Source: Methanosarcina vacuolata Z-761
GTDB lineage: Archaea; Halobacteriota; Methanosarcinia; Methanosarcinales; Methanosarcinaceae
Length of the DNA stretch: 64,000 bases
Direction: 5' to 3'
Assembly (NCBI RefSeq): GCF_000969905.1
Contig: NZ_CP009520.1
Span: 1,240,001-1,304,000, forward strand
The position numbers and the translations under genes were made by a program. The notes below the pieces were generated by a model. It was not told where the DNA came from. It made no database searches and saw only the letters and a program-made list of their open reading frames with translations. Within the stretch, counting starts at the first letter, position 1. The number at the start of each line of letters is the position of its first letter. Of the stretch, positions 17,489 to 26,184 are shown piece after piece.

Positions 17489-19572
17489 TTTACATTTCGA
17501 CCCCCCCTTAAAAATTAAACATAATTTATTTTTTTATCATATTGATTACGACATCAAATGGATTTTTTGTCAAAGTTTTTTTCAATAATATCTTTCAAAT
17601 AATATCTTACATGAAAAAAACGGATCAAAAAGCAAAAACCAAAAAGCTTTCTCCTTCTGCAAAAGGTACTAAGAATTTTAAAAAAATATCCCACCTTTTA
17701 AATGCCAAAACTTTCTCCCAAAAAACGGAAACACCTTTCGTTTTAATCGTTTGCCGCGAGTTTCTTGACATACTCGGCTTTGACGAGATCATCAATGATA
17801 ATGTTAGATGGGATAAAGATCAGTGGTCAGTTTCTCCTGCAACACTTGCAAGAAGTATCATTTTAACTCCCTTTTTAAGAAATGATAAAAGATGTCCTCT
17901 TTACCGCATTGAAGAAGCACTTGAAGGTCTTGACTTGAAGCTTCTTTTTGGTGGGAATTATCTACGTACTGATTTCAATGATGATCATCTTGCGAAATTA
18001 CTGGATCGGATTGCTGAGGCAGGTAGTACTGGATTATTTAGCAGAATAGCAGCCAATTCTTATGTGAATTTCAAAATCCCTGTTAGCCATATACTTCATG
18101 CAGACACAACATCCCATGTATTTTACGGAGAATGTAAGGTCTGTGAACAGGAAGGTTATGAAGGGTTGAATGTAACTCATGGACACAGTAAAGACAAGCA
18201 CCCTGAAATGAAGCAAATTATGACTGGAATGCTTGTAGATGAATATGGGATTCCAGTATATGAACAAACACTGGATGGAAATACTGCAGATAGTACCTGG
18301 TTTAAGAGTGCAATACAATATTTGCAGGGACTTTTTGGTGATAGTTGTGGTGGCTATACATTTATAGCAGATTCAAAACTGGTTAACAAAAAGAATATAG
18401 AGATTATATACGGAGATAAAGATCCAATAAGATTTATATCTCACTGTCCTTCCAATTTTAACTCTAAAATTGCTGAAAAAGCGATAAAAAAAGCTTATTT
18501 GCTGAATGATTGGGAATATCTTGGAATTTGTTGTGAAGATGAAAAATCAAAACGAGCTGCAAGATATGATGCTCAAGGTTTTGTGAAAACTATCTATAAA
18601 AATAAGCTTCGATTGGTTGTGATCAAGGGTGATGATGCGGAAAGCAAAGTAAAAAAGAGTATTGAAAAAGAGAAACAAGCGATTGTGGATGACGTAAAGA
18701 AGTCGTTTAAGGAACCATTTTCCTGTGAACCAGACGCAGAAAAAGAAATTGGTGCGTTCCTTAAGAAGCATAAAAACTCATTGCTTGACATTAAACTCAG
18801 TGTTGAAAAAATAGTCACAGAAAAAAGGTCGAGAGGAAGACCTTCTAAAGATCAAAAGCCTCCTACTATTATTGAAAAATTTGTAGTCAAGCTGGATAAA
18901 TTGACCGAAAATGAGAAGCGTGTGGAAGAGTACAAACAGGACAAAGAATCCTTTGTTTTAATTACCAACATTCCAGCAGATGAAAAAAACAATAAGCAGA
19001 TACTTCAGGATTACAAAAAACAAAGAGTTATCGAAGCCAATTTTGAAGAATTGAAAAAACCTACTATGGTATCTACCATTTTCCTAGAAAAACCTGAGCG
19101 TATTGATGCGTTGATGATGTTGCTTCATGTTTCACTGCTCATAAGGGTATTGATGAGGGTTATCACCAGAATGAACCTTAAAAATGAAAATGAGCCATCA
19201 CTAATTGATTTTGCTGGAAGACCTTTAGTGAATCCTACTGCGGATAAATTGTTAAGGTTATTTTCACTGCATAGTGTTGTCACTGTAGGGGATGAACATA
19301 TTATTTATTCAAAGTCTGGGAAAGCAGATCATCTGTGCAAGTTGTTAGAGCTGTTGGGACTTCACTCAGAAACAGGATAATCCCCTTAGTTGTAAAGCAC
19401 GTAGAACATAAAAATCAAATTCCATAGCTGAAGCTATGGAATTTTGGGTTGAATTCAATAGAGGGAAGATGAACTAATGAATATTTTCAACCAATTAGAA
19501 TCCAAAAAGGGGCAAATACTACAAAGTCTACGAAAATTCGGTGGAAAAATTAAAAGGGGGTCGAAATGTAAA
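17489..19572 (+). mobile_element. Intact IS1634-family insertion sequence, 2084 bp
   Basis: Starts TTTACATTTCGACCCCC at 17489 and ends with the exact complement GGGGGTCGAAATGTAAA at 19572. The flanks carry a 6-bp direct repeat, CTTCAG at 17483-17488 and 19573-19578, of the size made by this family. Joining the flanks restores the frame of the older transposase it landed in, which proves the boundaries. It holds one full-length transposase gene. A 288-bp relative without a transposase lies at 22251-22538. Confidence 0.9.
17611..19380 (+). CDS. IS1634-family transposase
   Basis: DDE transposase of about 589 residues that moves the element at 17489-19572. The N-terminal region (FLDILGFDEIINDNVRWD) resembles the family's DUF4277-type domain. 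The catalytic core has Asp in HADTTSHVFYG, Asp in FIADSKLV, and Glu in KKQRVIEANFEELKKP, followed by IDALMMLLHVSLLIRVLMR. I chose the ATG at 17611; an in-frame TTG at 17542 would add 23 residues without similarity. No frame disruption seen, so it is probably active. It could supply transposition functions to the short relative at 22251. Confidence 0.85.
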   Translation: MKKTDQKAKTKKLSPSAKGTKNFKKISHLLNAKTFSQKTETPFVLIVCREFLDILGFDEIINDNVRWDKDQWSVSPATLARSIILTPFLRNDKRCPLYRIEEALEGLDLKLLFGGNYLRTDFNDDHLAKLLDRIAEAGSTGLFSRIAANSYVNFKIPVSHILHADTTSHVFYGECKVCEQEGYEGLNVTHGHSKDKHPEMKQIMTGMLVDEYGIPVYEQTLDGNTADSTWFKSAIQYLQGLFGDSCGGYTFIADSKLVNKKNIEIIYGDKDPIRFISHCPSNFNSKIAEKAIKKAYLLNDWEYLGICCEDEKSKRAARYDAQGFVKTIYKNKLRLVVIKGDDAESKVKKSIEKEKQAIVDDVKKSFKEPFSCEPDAEKEIGAFLKKHKNSLLDIKLSVEKIVTEKRSRGRPSKDQKPPTIIEKFVVKLDKLTENEKRVEEYKQDKESFVLITNIPADEKNNKQILQDYKKQRVIEANFEELKKPTMVSTIFLEKPERIDALMMLLHVSLLIRVLMRVITRMNLKNENEPSLIDFAGRPLVNPTADKLLRLFSLHSVVTVGDEHIIYSKSGKADHLCKLLELLGLHSETG

Positions 19573-19578
19573 CTTCAG

Positions 19579-19932
19579 GAGAAAGACTGATATCATTACT
19601 TGCAAGAATGAAAAGTCCCATTTTTTCCATTTCTTTTAAAACAAAAGCATCATTAACCTTTATAATTCCATCAATCCTGTAACATGTCTTTAATTTTTCA
19701 TTTTTTAAAGGTCTGCCTTTTTTACCTGCTTCGCGTTTTTTAATGGTTTTCAAATCTACTTTTTCAAAAAGAACGGAAGGGAAATCTGCAATCCATTTTT
19801 AGGAAGTTTCTCATCGATCAATTTGTCAACTTCAAGCTCTTGGAAAACTCCAGCAATAAGACCAAGGTGACCTAAGAAGCTTGTACGTTTTATTGGGGAT
19901 TCAACTCTTCGACTGTTGTTTTTATCTGCCAT
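19579..19932 (-). pseudogene. N-terminal and middle fragments of IS1634-type transposase
   Basis: Read on the minus strand, the start at 19932 gives MADKNNSRRVESPIKRTSFL, then GHLGLIAGVFQELEVDKLID, the normal N-terminus of this family. Near 19800 it jumps to WIADFPSVLFEKVDLKTIKK, which in the 54-kb relative lies in the middle of the protein, so a large internal deletion has removed the first two catalytic positions. It ends at the newer insertion and continues in the fragment at 17091-17480. Confidence 0.8.
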
Positions 19933-19999
19933 GGAAGATCAAGAAAAGAGATATGAAAATTAATTATATTAACTTATATGTTTACCTGCCGAAGCTAGG

Positions 20000-20438
20000 T
20001 TACAAAATGTCCATAATTATTTATATAGTTAATGTACTGTTGTATCATATACGGTATGAAATATATCTAAATTTATAATTTTTTGCATAATGGGGGTGGG
20101 GTAAAAAACATGAGCAAAACGTATCCTCTTCAAATTGTATGGGTAAAAGTAAATTTTATGTATTTGCTGATAATTTAAAAATTTAATTAAGTTTGAGAAA
20201 CAAACTCAGGCGATGCGTTCAACTTTATAACTGTATGATAAAATAGTTGTACATTTTTTGAGTTGGAAAATTCTCCATTGAATTTGAAGAGTATATAGCA
20301 ATAATGCGACAATAAAAACAAGAAACATTCAACAGTTCATCTCTACTACCCAATTTTGGTACTTCCCATTACTAACAGTAGTCCAATTTGTGGTTCCATT
20401 GCAAAAAAACACTACAAAGTCATAAAGCGGGTGATAAA
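20000..20438. other. Intergenic region before the PKD-repeat gene
   Basis: AT-rich, no gene seen. About 20257-20299 carries a sequence repeated at 25967-26010 (GAGTTGGAAAATTCTC...TTGAATTTGAAGAG). At 20392 there is GGTTCCATTGCAAAAAA, which resembles an IS6-family terminal repeat. Confidence 0.6.
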
Positions 20439-21881
20439 ATGAATACAAAACAAAAAATGTCCATTGCATTAATTAGTATAATACTATTATCGGTAACTGC
20501 GCTCGCAGCTTCCACGACAAAGTCTACAAATGCTCCAGCCCCTGTAGCTACCTTTACTGCCTCTCCAACATCAGGGAACGCTCCACTGTCAGTGAAATTT
20601 ACTGATACAAGCACCGGTTCTCCCACTGAATGGAAATGGAATTTTGGAGATGGATCTAAGATAATAGATGGAAATACTTCCGACTATCAGAATCCAACTC
20701 ATGTTTATTCAAAAGCTGGAACTTATACGGTGAAAGAGACAGCAATTAATGCAGTGGGTAGAAACACAGTAACTAAATCCAATTATATCAAAATAACAAA
20801 TGCTCCAGCCCCTGTAGCTACCTTTACTGCCTCTCCAACATCAGGGAACGCTCCACTGTCAGTGAAATTTACTGACAAAAGCACTGGTTCCCCCACTGAA
20901 TGGAAATGGAATTTTGGAGATGGATCTAAGATAATAGATGGAAATACTTCCGACTATCAGAATCCAACTCATGTTTATTCAAAAGCTGGAACTTATACGG
21001 TGAAAGAGACAGCAATTAATGCAGTGGGTAGAAACACAGTAACTAAATCCAATTATATCAAAATAACAAATGCTCCAGCCCCTGTAGCTACCTTTACTGC
21101 CTCTCCAACATCAGGGAACGTTCCACTGTCAGTGAAATTTACTGACAAAAGCACTGGTTCCCCCACTGAATGGAAATGGAATTTTGGAGATGGATCTAAG
21201 ATAATAGATGGAAATACTTCATACTATCAGAATCCAACTCATGTTTATTCAAAAGCTGGAACTTATACGGTGAAAGAGACAGCAATTAATGCAGTGGGTA
21301 GAAACACAGTAACTAAATCCAATTATATCAAAATAACAAATGCTCCAGCCCCTGTAGCTACTTTTACTGCCTCTCCAACATCAGGAAACGTTCCACTGTC
21401 AGTGAAATTTACTGACAAAGGCACTGGTTCCCCCACTGAATGGAAATGGATTTTTGGAGATGATTCTAAGATAATAGATGGAAATACTTCATACTATCAG
21501 AATCCAACTCATGTTTATCCAAAAGCTGGAACTTATACGGTGAAAGAGACAGCAATTAATGCAGTGGGTAGAAACACAGTAACTAAATCCAATTATATCA
21601 AAATAACAAATGCTCCAGCCCCTGTAGCTACTTTTACTGCCTCTCCAACATCAGGGAACGTTCCAATGTCAGTGAAATTTACTGACAAAAGCACTGGTTC
21701 CCCCACTGAATGGAAATGGAATTTTGGAGATGGATCTAAGATAATAGATGGAAGTACTTCCGACTATCAGAATCCAACTCATGTTTATTCAAAAGCTGGA
21801 ACTTATACGGTGAAAGAGACAGCAATTAATGCAGTGGGTAGAAACACAGTAACTAAATCCAATTATATTACAGTAAAGTAA
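20439..21881 (+). CDS. Secreted protein with five near-identical PKD domains
   Basis: Begins MNTKQKMSIALISIILLSVT, a signal peptide ending near Ala-Ser around residue 24, then five PKD domains of 90 residues each. Each repeat contains FTASPTSGN, PLSVKFTD, GSPTEWKWNFGDGS and TYTVKETAINAVGR; PKD domains are Ig-like modules in archaeal surface proteins and mediate protein or carbohydrate contact. The start at 20439 has GCGGGTGAT upstream; an earlier in-frame start at 20388 is less likely. There is no transmembrane or PGF-type anchor, so it is secreted or held by other surface proteins. The DNA of the repeats is almost identical, indicating recent expansion. Confidence 0.85.
   Translation: MNTKQKMSIALISIILLSVTALAASTTKSTNAPAPVATFTASPTSGNAPLSVKFTDTSTGSPTEWKWNFGDGSKIIDGNTSDYQNPTHVYSKAGTYTVKETAINAVGRNTVTKSNYIKITNAPAPVATFTASPTSGNAPLSVKFTDKSTGSPTEWKWNFGDGSKIIDGNTSDYQNPTHVYSKAGTYTVKETAINAVGRNTVTKSNYIKITNAPAPVATFTASPTSGNVPLSVKFTDKSTGSPTEWKWNFGDGSKIIDGNTSYYQNPTHVYSKAGTYTVKETAINAVGRNTVTKSNYIKITNAPAPVATFTASPTSGNVPLSVKFTDKGTGSPTEWKWIFGDDSKIIDGNTSYYQNPTHVYPKAGTYTVKETAINAVGRNTVTKSNYIKITNAPAPVATFTASPTSGNVPMSVKFTDKSTGSPTEWKWNFGDGSKIIDGSTSDYQNPTHVYSKAGTYTVKETAINAVGRNTVTKSNYITVK
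20531..21880 (+). repeat. 270-bp tandem repeat, five copies, coding for PKD domains
   Basis: Units start at 20531, 20801, 21071, 21341 and 21611 with a strict period of 270 bp. Only scattered substitutions separate them (for example GCTCCACTG against GTTCCACTG). Copy number is probably variable through recombination. Confidence 0.95.
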
Positions 21882-21925
21882 TAAATATAAACTAAAGGTT
21901 AAGATCGGAAGTGGGGAATTTATTA

Positions 21926-22074
21926 GGTTCCATTGCAAAAAATCAGAGCATTTTACAAAATCGTTGAAAACCTTTACAATAAGGAAATTTTAGTGAGCAA
22001 ATTTGGGTTAAAATAATATTTGAAGGAAATAATTATAGCCTAAAGTACAGAAAAATTATTTTTGCAACGGAACC
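21926..22074. mobile_element. 149-bp MITE-like element with IS6-type ends
   Basis: Left end GGTTCCATTGCAAAAAAT and right end (reverse complement) GGTTCCGTTGCAAAAAT form an imperfect inverted repeat like those of IS6-family elements. There is no transposase inside. A further left-type end lies at 22165 and another at 20392. No clear 8-bp target duplication was found. Confidence 0.55.
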
Positions 22075-22164
22075 TCCATGTGTTCCTATTTCATGACCGG
22101 CTGCATCAATAAGTCTTATAAGTTTGGGGTGATGTTCAGCAGCATAACCTAATATAAAAAATGT
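22075..22164 (-). pseudogene. Relic of a polysaccharide deacetylase (NodB-type) gene
   Basis: Between two IS6-like ends, the minus strand reads [20 protein letters not shown] followed by AGHEIGTHG. This matches the conserved NodB segment in which TFF-LG, a PELV-like helix and GHEI-HG are hallmarks. Only about 30 codons survive and no start, metal ligands of motif 1, or C-terminus remain. It is a captured fragment of a cell-wall or glycan-modifying enzyme gene destroyed by insertion and deletion. Confidence 0.65.
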
Positions 22165-22250
22165 GGTTCTGTTGCAAAAAATCATAATAAGGATTCAATT
22201 GAATAGGGAGAAAATCAATAAAACGATAATATGCTATCTAATTCTTTTAA

Positions 22251-22538
22251 TTTACATTTCGACCCCCACCCAAAAAACATAACTTAATTTTTTTATTCAT
22301 ACAGTTTGTTGCTAATTTTGCTCTCCATTCTGTATTAATAACTTAAGCTTCTCTATGCATATTTATAGGTGCCTAAATTTTTATTTACTTTTCTAAATTT
22401 AAACTGGATTTTTTTGAACATTTTGGGATTCAAGTCAACATCATTGATTTTATTGAGCATGTGCCTAAATATAATCCAATAAGTTTATACAGTTGTTGAA
22501 AAAATCACCTTATTTTTGAGAGGGGGTCGAAATGTGAA
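22251..22538. mobile_element. 288-bp MITE related to the IS1634-family element at 17489
   Basis: Starts TTTACATTTCGACCCCC and ends GGGGGTCGAAATGTGAA, almost the same inverted repeats as the intact element at 17489-19572. Five-base direct repeats TTTAA flank it (22246-22250 and 22539-22543). There is no coding capacity. It was probably mobilised in trans by the full element's transposase. Confidence 0.75.
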
Positions 22539-22566
22539 TTTAAGTGAAAACATTAGACACTTTTTT

Positions 22567-23240
22567 ATTTAGAAAATTATAAGAATGCTTGGTATAAAAA
22601 TGCAGAGGGAATTTTTCCTTTTCTCCGTCCGGAACTAACTTCAGATGATTTGCCGAATCCTCGGTTGCTTTTTCTTTATCAAGATTGTTATCAAGCACTC
22701 TTAATAGGCCGTTATAATGCTTCTTTAGTGATGATGGGCGTATTACTCGAAGCAGTTATGAAGGAAAGGATTGAACTCAAACTTGGAGAGTATTTTAGCA
22801 AACTATTTGGTCCTTGCCTACAAAAAATAGAAACTCACAAATTAATGAGCCAAGAACATATTTTCTTTCTTCGAAAATTCAAAGATATAATCCGAAATCC
22901 ATATCAACATGATGATGAAGCTGATATTATGAATGGTATTTACATGCCGACTTGGCCAATTAAATTTGAAAGCGAAATTTCTGCAGAAGCCATTGGAGAC
23001 CTTATGAAAAACATAAGATCCGGCAAGATAAAACCAAAATTTCTGCCTGTTTCTGAAATTCCTGCAATTCGATCTTTTGCAAAGCAGTCTTATGATCAAA
23101 AAAGAGCAATAAAACTATTCACTGAAGTACATGATTTTTTAATTGAAGTATGCAAGTTTTACTTTAAAGAGTGTGAATACCAAGAGCACAATCTAAAATA
23201 TGGAACAGGACTCGAAAAAATAGAACATTACAAAATTTAG
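22567..23240 (+). pseudogene. Truncated copy of the HEPN-like gene
   Basis: Contains the helical HEPN-like part including IIRNPYQHDD but lacks the N-terminal zinc ribbon, because the duplication begins inside the gene (codon for the residues just before ENYKNAWYK). The longest frame with an internal start gives about 196 residues from 22650 (PNPRLLFLYQDCYQ). One residue differs from the full copy (Val to Ala in YNVSLV). No Shine-Dalgarno or promoter was duplicated with it. It may be dead, or express a shortened HEPN domain. Confidence 0.7.
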
Positions 23241-23476
23241 CTTTGTAAAAATCTTCATAACTAACTAATCTTAATAAATTTAAACTGAATTGTGATATCA
23301 TTTTACTTATTTATTTTCAACCTCTTGAAGTTGATTTAGATAGGTTTTTTACAGCCCCAAAAATGAAGTATTTGTATATAAAACGCACATGATATTCTTC
23401 GAATAACAGGCACAAACAAATGAAAGTACTTTTCACCTTATCTTTTTTTGATTATTGATCTCGTCATTACTTGGGT
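22567..23476 (+). repeat. 910-bp segmental duplication, copy 2
   Basis: Near-identical to 15173-16082. The left edge lies 28 bp after the MITE at 22251-22538, and the right edge abuts the TIR-like CTTTCGGCAG. Both copies are in the same orientation, so recombination between them could delete or duplicate the 7.4 kb between. Confidence 0.9.
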
Positions 23477-24445
23477 CCTGCTTTCGGCAGGTCGACATAA
23501 AAATCCATTCAATTTTTCTATTGATATCGTTTTTTTCAGAACTTTTGAATTTCCATTTAAATCAAAAATTACTAAATGTTAACCATGATATAATTAATAT
23601 ATATTTATAGTAATTGAGATAAAAGACAAACCCTGCTATATACATAGTCCGTATGATACTGGTTATTAACTGAACCTACAAAAAATAACAATTAAAGATA
23701 TTTCAATGTTGGGATGTGCTTGCTGCCGAATGTAGGTTACAACCACGGAAAACACGGAAAGCACGGAAGAAACACGCCTTTACTACTGATTTCCGTGTCT
23801 TCCGTGCTTTTTGCCAGCTTCTCAACAACTGGGTCATATGGACCTATATCAGACTTATCGTATGTCCTCTAATCCCGCAGTTCTCGTTCTAAATGATTTC
23901 TTGAGGCTCTTTTTCTATATTCTCAAAATCTAGAAAATGGTAACATACTTTTAGATTTTATCAAACATTCTTATCGGATTTAGGTGTTCATCTATACAAC
24001 GATTTGTGCATCTCTAATAAATTTTATCATGACTACGTTCAGACGACCTCGATGTTGTAAAAGATGCAGGGAATCTTTTTATTGGAGAATTGCTTTATAA
24101 TTTCCAATGTTTCTATAGCTTTATTCTTTATGCCCTTACGAGGAAACTCATGTAACTAAGAGGAATTGGCGTGAAAAACAGGAGATTTTTTCTAAATTCA
24201 ATATATAGCATGTTTTTGGGTTCAACAATTCTTGATGTAAATAATCCTTTCAGAACTTTTTTTTATAACTATGCAATTATAAATATAAAAATACAGTTTA
24301 AAATATTCCCAAATATGCCTGAAAAATGAATAATGTTTCATAGTGTTTAGTAAAAAGTCATAAATTTCAAGGAGATGTATACACGTTATTTGACCAATAT
24401 CTGTCTATTAAGAATAATAATGAATTTTATTATGATCTCCTCCAG
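23241..24445. other. Gene-free 1.2-kb region with mobile-element debris
   Basis: No gene recognised. It holds the end of the duplicated segment, a TIR-bounded remnant at 23485-23735 and a 13-bp inverted repeat near 23757-23813 (AAAGCACGGAAGA with TCTTCCGTGCTTT). The rest (23830-24440) is AT-rich with no clear structure. Confidence 0.6.
23485..23735. mobile_element. Short element bounded by CTTTCGGCAG-type ends
   Basis: The left end CTTTCGGCAGG and the right end CTGCCGAATG are imperfect inverted repeats resembling those of the degenerate element at 17067-19999. The first 60 bp inside also resemble the sequence at 53349-53400, which adjoins another transposase remnant. It is probably a MITE or deletion derivative. 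Boundaries are approximate. Confidence 0.5.
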
Positions 24446-25942
24446 GTGACGCCATTGTTAACACGAGAATTAGGGATCTTTTTATTGGTAGGTTTTCTTC
24501 TTCTTGCAAGTGTTCCTACAGCTTTATGCGCAACTAGCTCATCAATAGTGTACGTTGCGGGGGATGGCACTGGAAAATATAACTGTGATGGAAAAGACGA
24601 TCATATACAGATAAATCAGGCCCTTAAGTTTGTAGCTGGTAACTCTAAATACACCACTGTCCACCTCAAAGGTCCTTTTACATATGTTATTGACGATACT
24701 CTTTTAATCGGTAGTAATACTATTCTTGAAGGGGATTCAAGTGCTGTGATCAAACTTGCTAATAATGCAGGCTGGGTTGCAATGAAACCCTTGATCAAGC
24801 AGATGAGTAATTCCGGGAATAATAACATTGTAGTAAGAGGTTTCAAGGTTAATGGAAACCGTAAAGGCAATTCCAAAGTTTCGTTGGGTGGCGGGTACTA
24901 TAATATGATGTACTTCACTAACTGCAACAATATAAAAGTATACAATATGTATATGTATGATGGTCTCGGCGATGGTCTGAGGGCAAATTCCTGTAAAAAC
25001 ATTCAGTTTTATAACAACAAGATAGACAAACTGGGGCACGATGGCCTGTTTGCTATTCGTAGTCAGTATGTACAGGCCTGGAAAAACAGGATAACCTGCA
25101 GGACTAACAGCGGTCTTAGAATCTGGAACTCAAACGGTGTAAGACTCTATGGTAATGTGATTGACTCTTTCTACGACTGGACTGCAGGCGGTCCAGGGAT
25201 TCAGATAGAAAAAGGCGGGACTGGTACAGGTACTATGGATAATATTAGTATATACAATAATGTTATCCATAACACCTATGGCCCTGGGATCTGGATTTTC
25301 AATTATGATACTACTTCTTCTAGTAAAGATCTTGGAAAAAATATTCGTATTCACCATAATGTCTTTTACAGAACAGGCACCAATCCCAGCATTAAATGGG
25401 TTGGTGGTATTGTAATTAGTGGATTCCACAATACTTACATTGAAAATAATGTCTTTGATGGCATATATCATGTGGCTATTGCCAATTTGTATCCAGAAAA
25501 TTATTCTCCAAATTACGCGTCTACATCTCCATACATAACAATTGCCCGCAACAATATAATTGTAAATACCCTGAAACGTAAAAAGAGTCCAAGTGGGACA
25601 GGGTATGGTGTGATGAATTATCTTATCAGTAACAACCATAAATTATATATGCAGTATAACTGCCTCTACAAAAACGCAGTAGGAAATTATAAAAATTGCA
25701 CATCGAAAACTGACATCTATGTAAATCCACTATTTGCGAGCCAGACAAAACATGATTACCATCTGAAGTCAAAAACTGGAAGATGGAATGGAAAAACCTG
25801 GGTTAAAGACACAGTAATCTCTCCCTGTATTGATGCCGGACATCCATCGTGGGGTTATTCTCAGGAACCGAAACCCAACGGAAGCAGGATTAATATAGGC
25901 AGGTACGGAAATACAATATATGCATCAAAATCAAAGAGTTAA
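24446..25942 (+). CDS. Secreted right-handed beta-helix protein
   Basis: About 498 residues with a signal peptide (LGIFLLVGFLLLASVPTALC). The body is a series of short Asn-rich parallel beta-helix turns (NNIKVYNMYMYDGLGDGLRA, NIQFYNNKIDKLGHDG, IRIHHNVFYRTG), as in pectate-lyase-like and NosD-like folds. It is therefore a surface or secreted carbohydrate-binding or -cleaving protein; no catalytic residues can be assigned. The start is GTG 24446; a TTG at 24455 is also possible. A paralogue on the minus strand at 43206-44504 shares long motifs such as RTNSGLRIWNS. No membrane anchor is visible. Confidence 0.8.
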   Translation: MTPLLTRELGIFLLVGFLLLASVPTALCATSSSIVYVAGDGTGKYNCDGKDDHIQINQALKFVAGNSKYTTVHLKGPFTYVIDDTLLIGSNTILEGDSSAVIKLANNAGWVAMKPLIKQMSNSGNNNIVVRGFKVNGNRKGNSKVSLGGGYYNMMYFTNCNNIKVYNMYMYDGLGDGLRANSCKNIQFYNNKIDKLGHDGLFAIRSQYVQAWKNRITCRTNSGLRIWNSNGVRLYGNVIDSFYDWTAGGPGIQIEKGGTGTGTMDNISIYNNVIHNTYGPGIWIFNYDTTSSSKDLGKNIRIHHNVFYRTGTNPSIKWVGGIVISGFHNTYIENNVFDGIYHVAIANLYPENYSPNYASTSPYITIARNNIIVNTLKRKKSPSGTGYGVMNYLISNNHKLYMQYNCLYKNAVGNYKNCTSKTDIYVNPLFASQTKHDYHLKSKTGRWNGKTWVKDTVISPCIDAGHPSWGYSQEPKPNGSRINIGRYGNTIYASKSKS

Positions 25943-25966
25943 CGCATTATATCTGCGTTACTCCTT

Positions 25967-26010
25967 TTTTGAGTTGGAAAATTCTCTCTTGAATTTGAAG
26001 AGGATACTGA
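25967..26010 (+). repeat. Dispersed repeat, second copy of 20257-20299
   Basis: TTGAGTTGGAAAATTCTC followed by TTGAATTTGAAGAG matches the copy at 20257-20299 with few differences. It lies just after the beta-helix gene; the other copy lies before the PKD gene. Origin unknown. Confidence 0.6.
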
Positions 26011-26117
26011 AAAAGAAATCCTGTAAATTCTTAAAATTTGAGAACAAAACCATAAATTCTGAATAAATTGTACTCTTTTCCCGGAAAGGAAAAGAGTATT
26101 TCAAATCAGTAATTTCC

Positions 26118-26169
26118 AGAGCTCCGATTTCTAGAGCTCCGATTTCTAGAGCTCCGATTTCTAGAGCTC
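26118..26169. repeat. 15-bp tandem repeat, three and a half copies
   Basis: Unit AGAGCTCCGATTTCT starts at 26118, 26133 and 26148, with a final partial AGAGCTC. It lies between two convergent genes, just after the end of the minus-strand gene at 26185. Confidence 0.85.
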
Positions 26170-26184
26170 AGGAATAAAGCGATA

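Larger units (their letters stand above)
17067..19999 (-). mobile_element. Degenerate IS1634-type element, internally deleted and split by a second insertion
   Basis: Bounded by a perfect 16-bp inverted repeat, CCTAGCTTCGGCAGGT at 17067-17082 and its complement at 19984-19999. The minus-strand transposase is in pieces: the N-terminus starts at 19932 (MADKNNSRRVESPIKR), jumps by deletion near 19800 to the middle of the protein, and is then interrupted by an insertion at 17489-19572. Without that insertion and its 6-bp duplication the element is about 843 bp, far shorter than an intact one. Its C-terminal part is nearly the same as the transposase remnant at 53.9-54.6 kb. It cannot move by itself. 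Confidence 0.8.
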
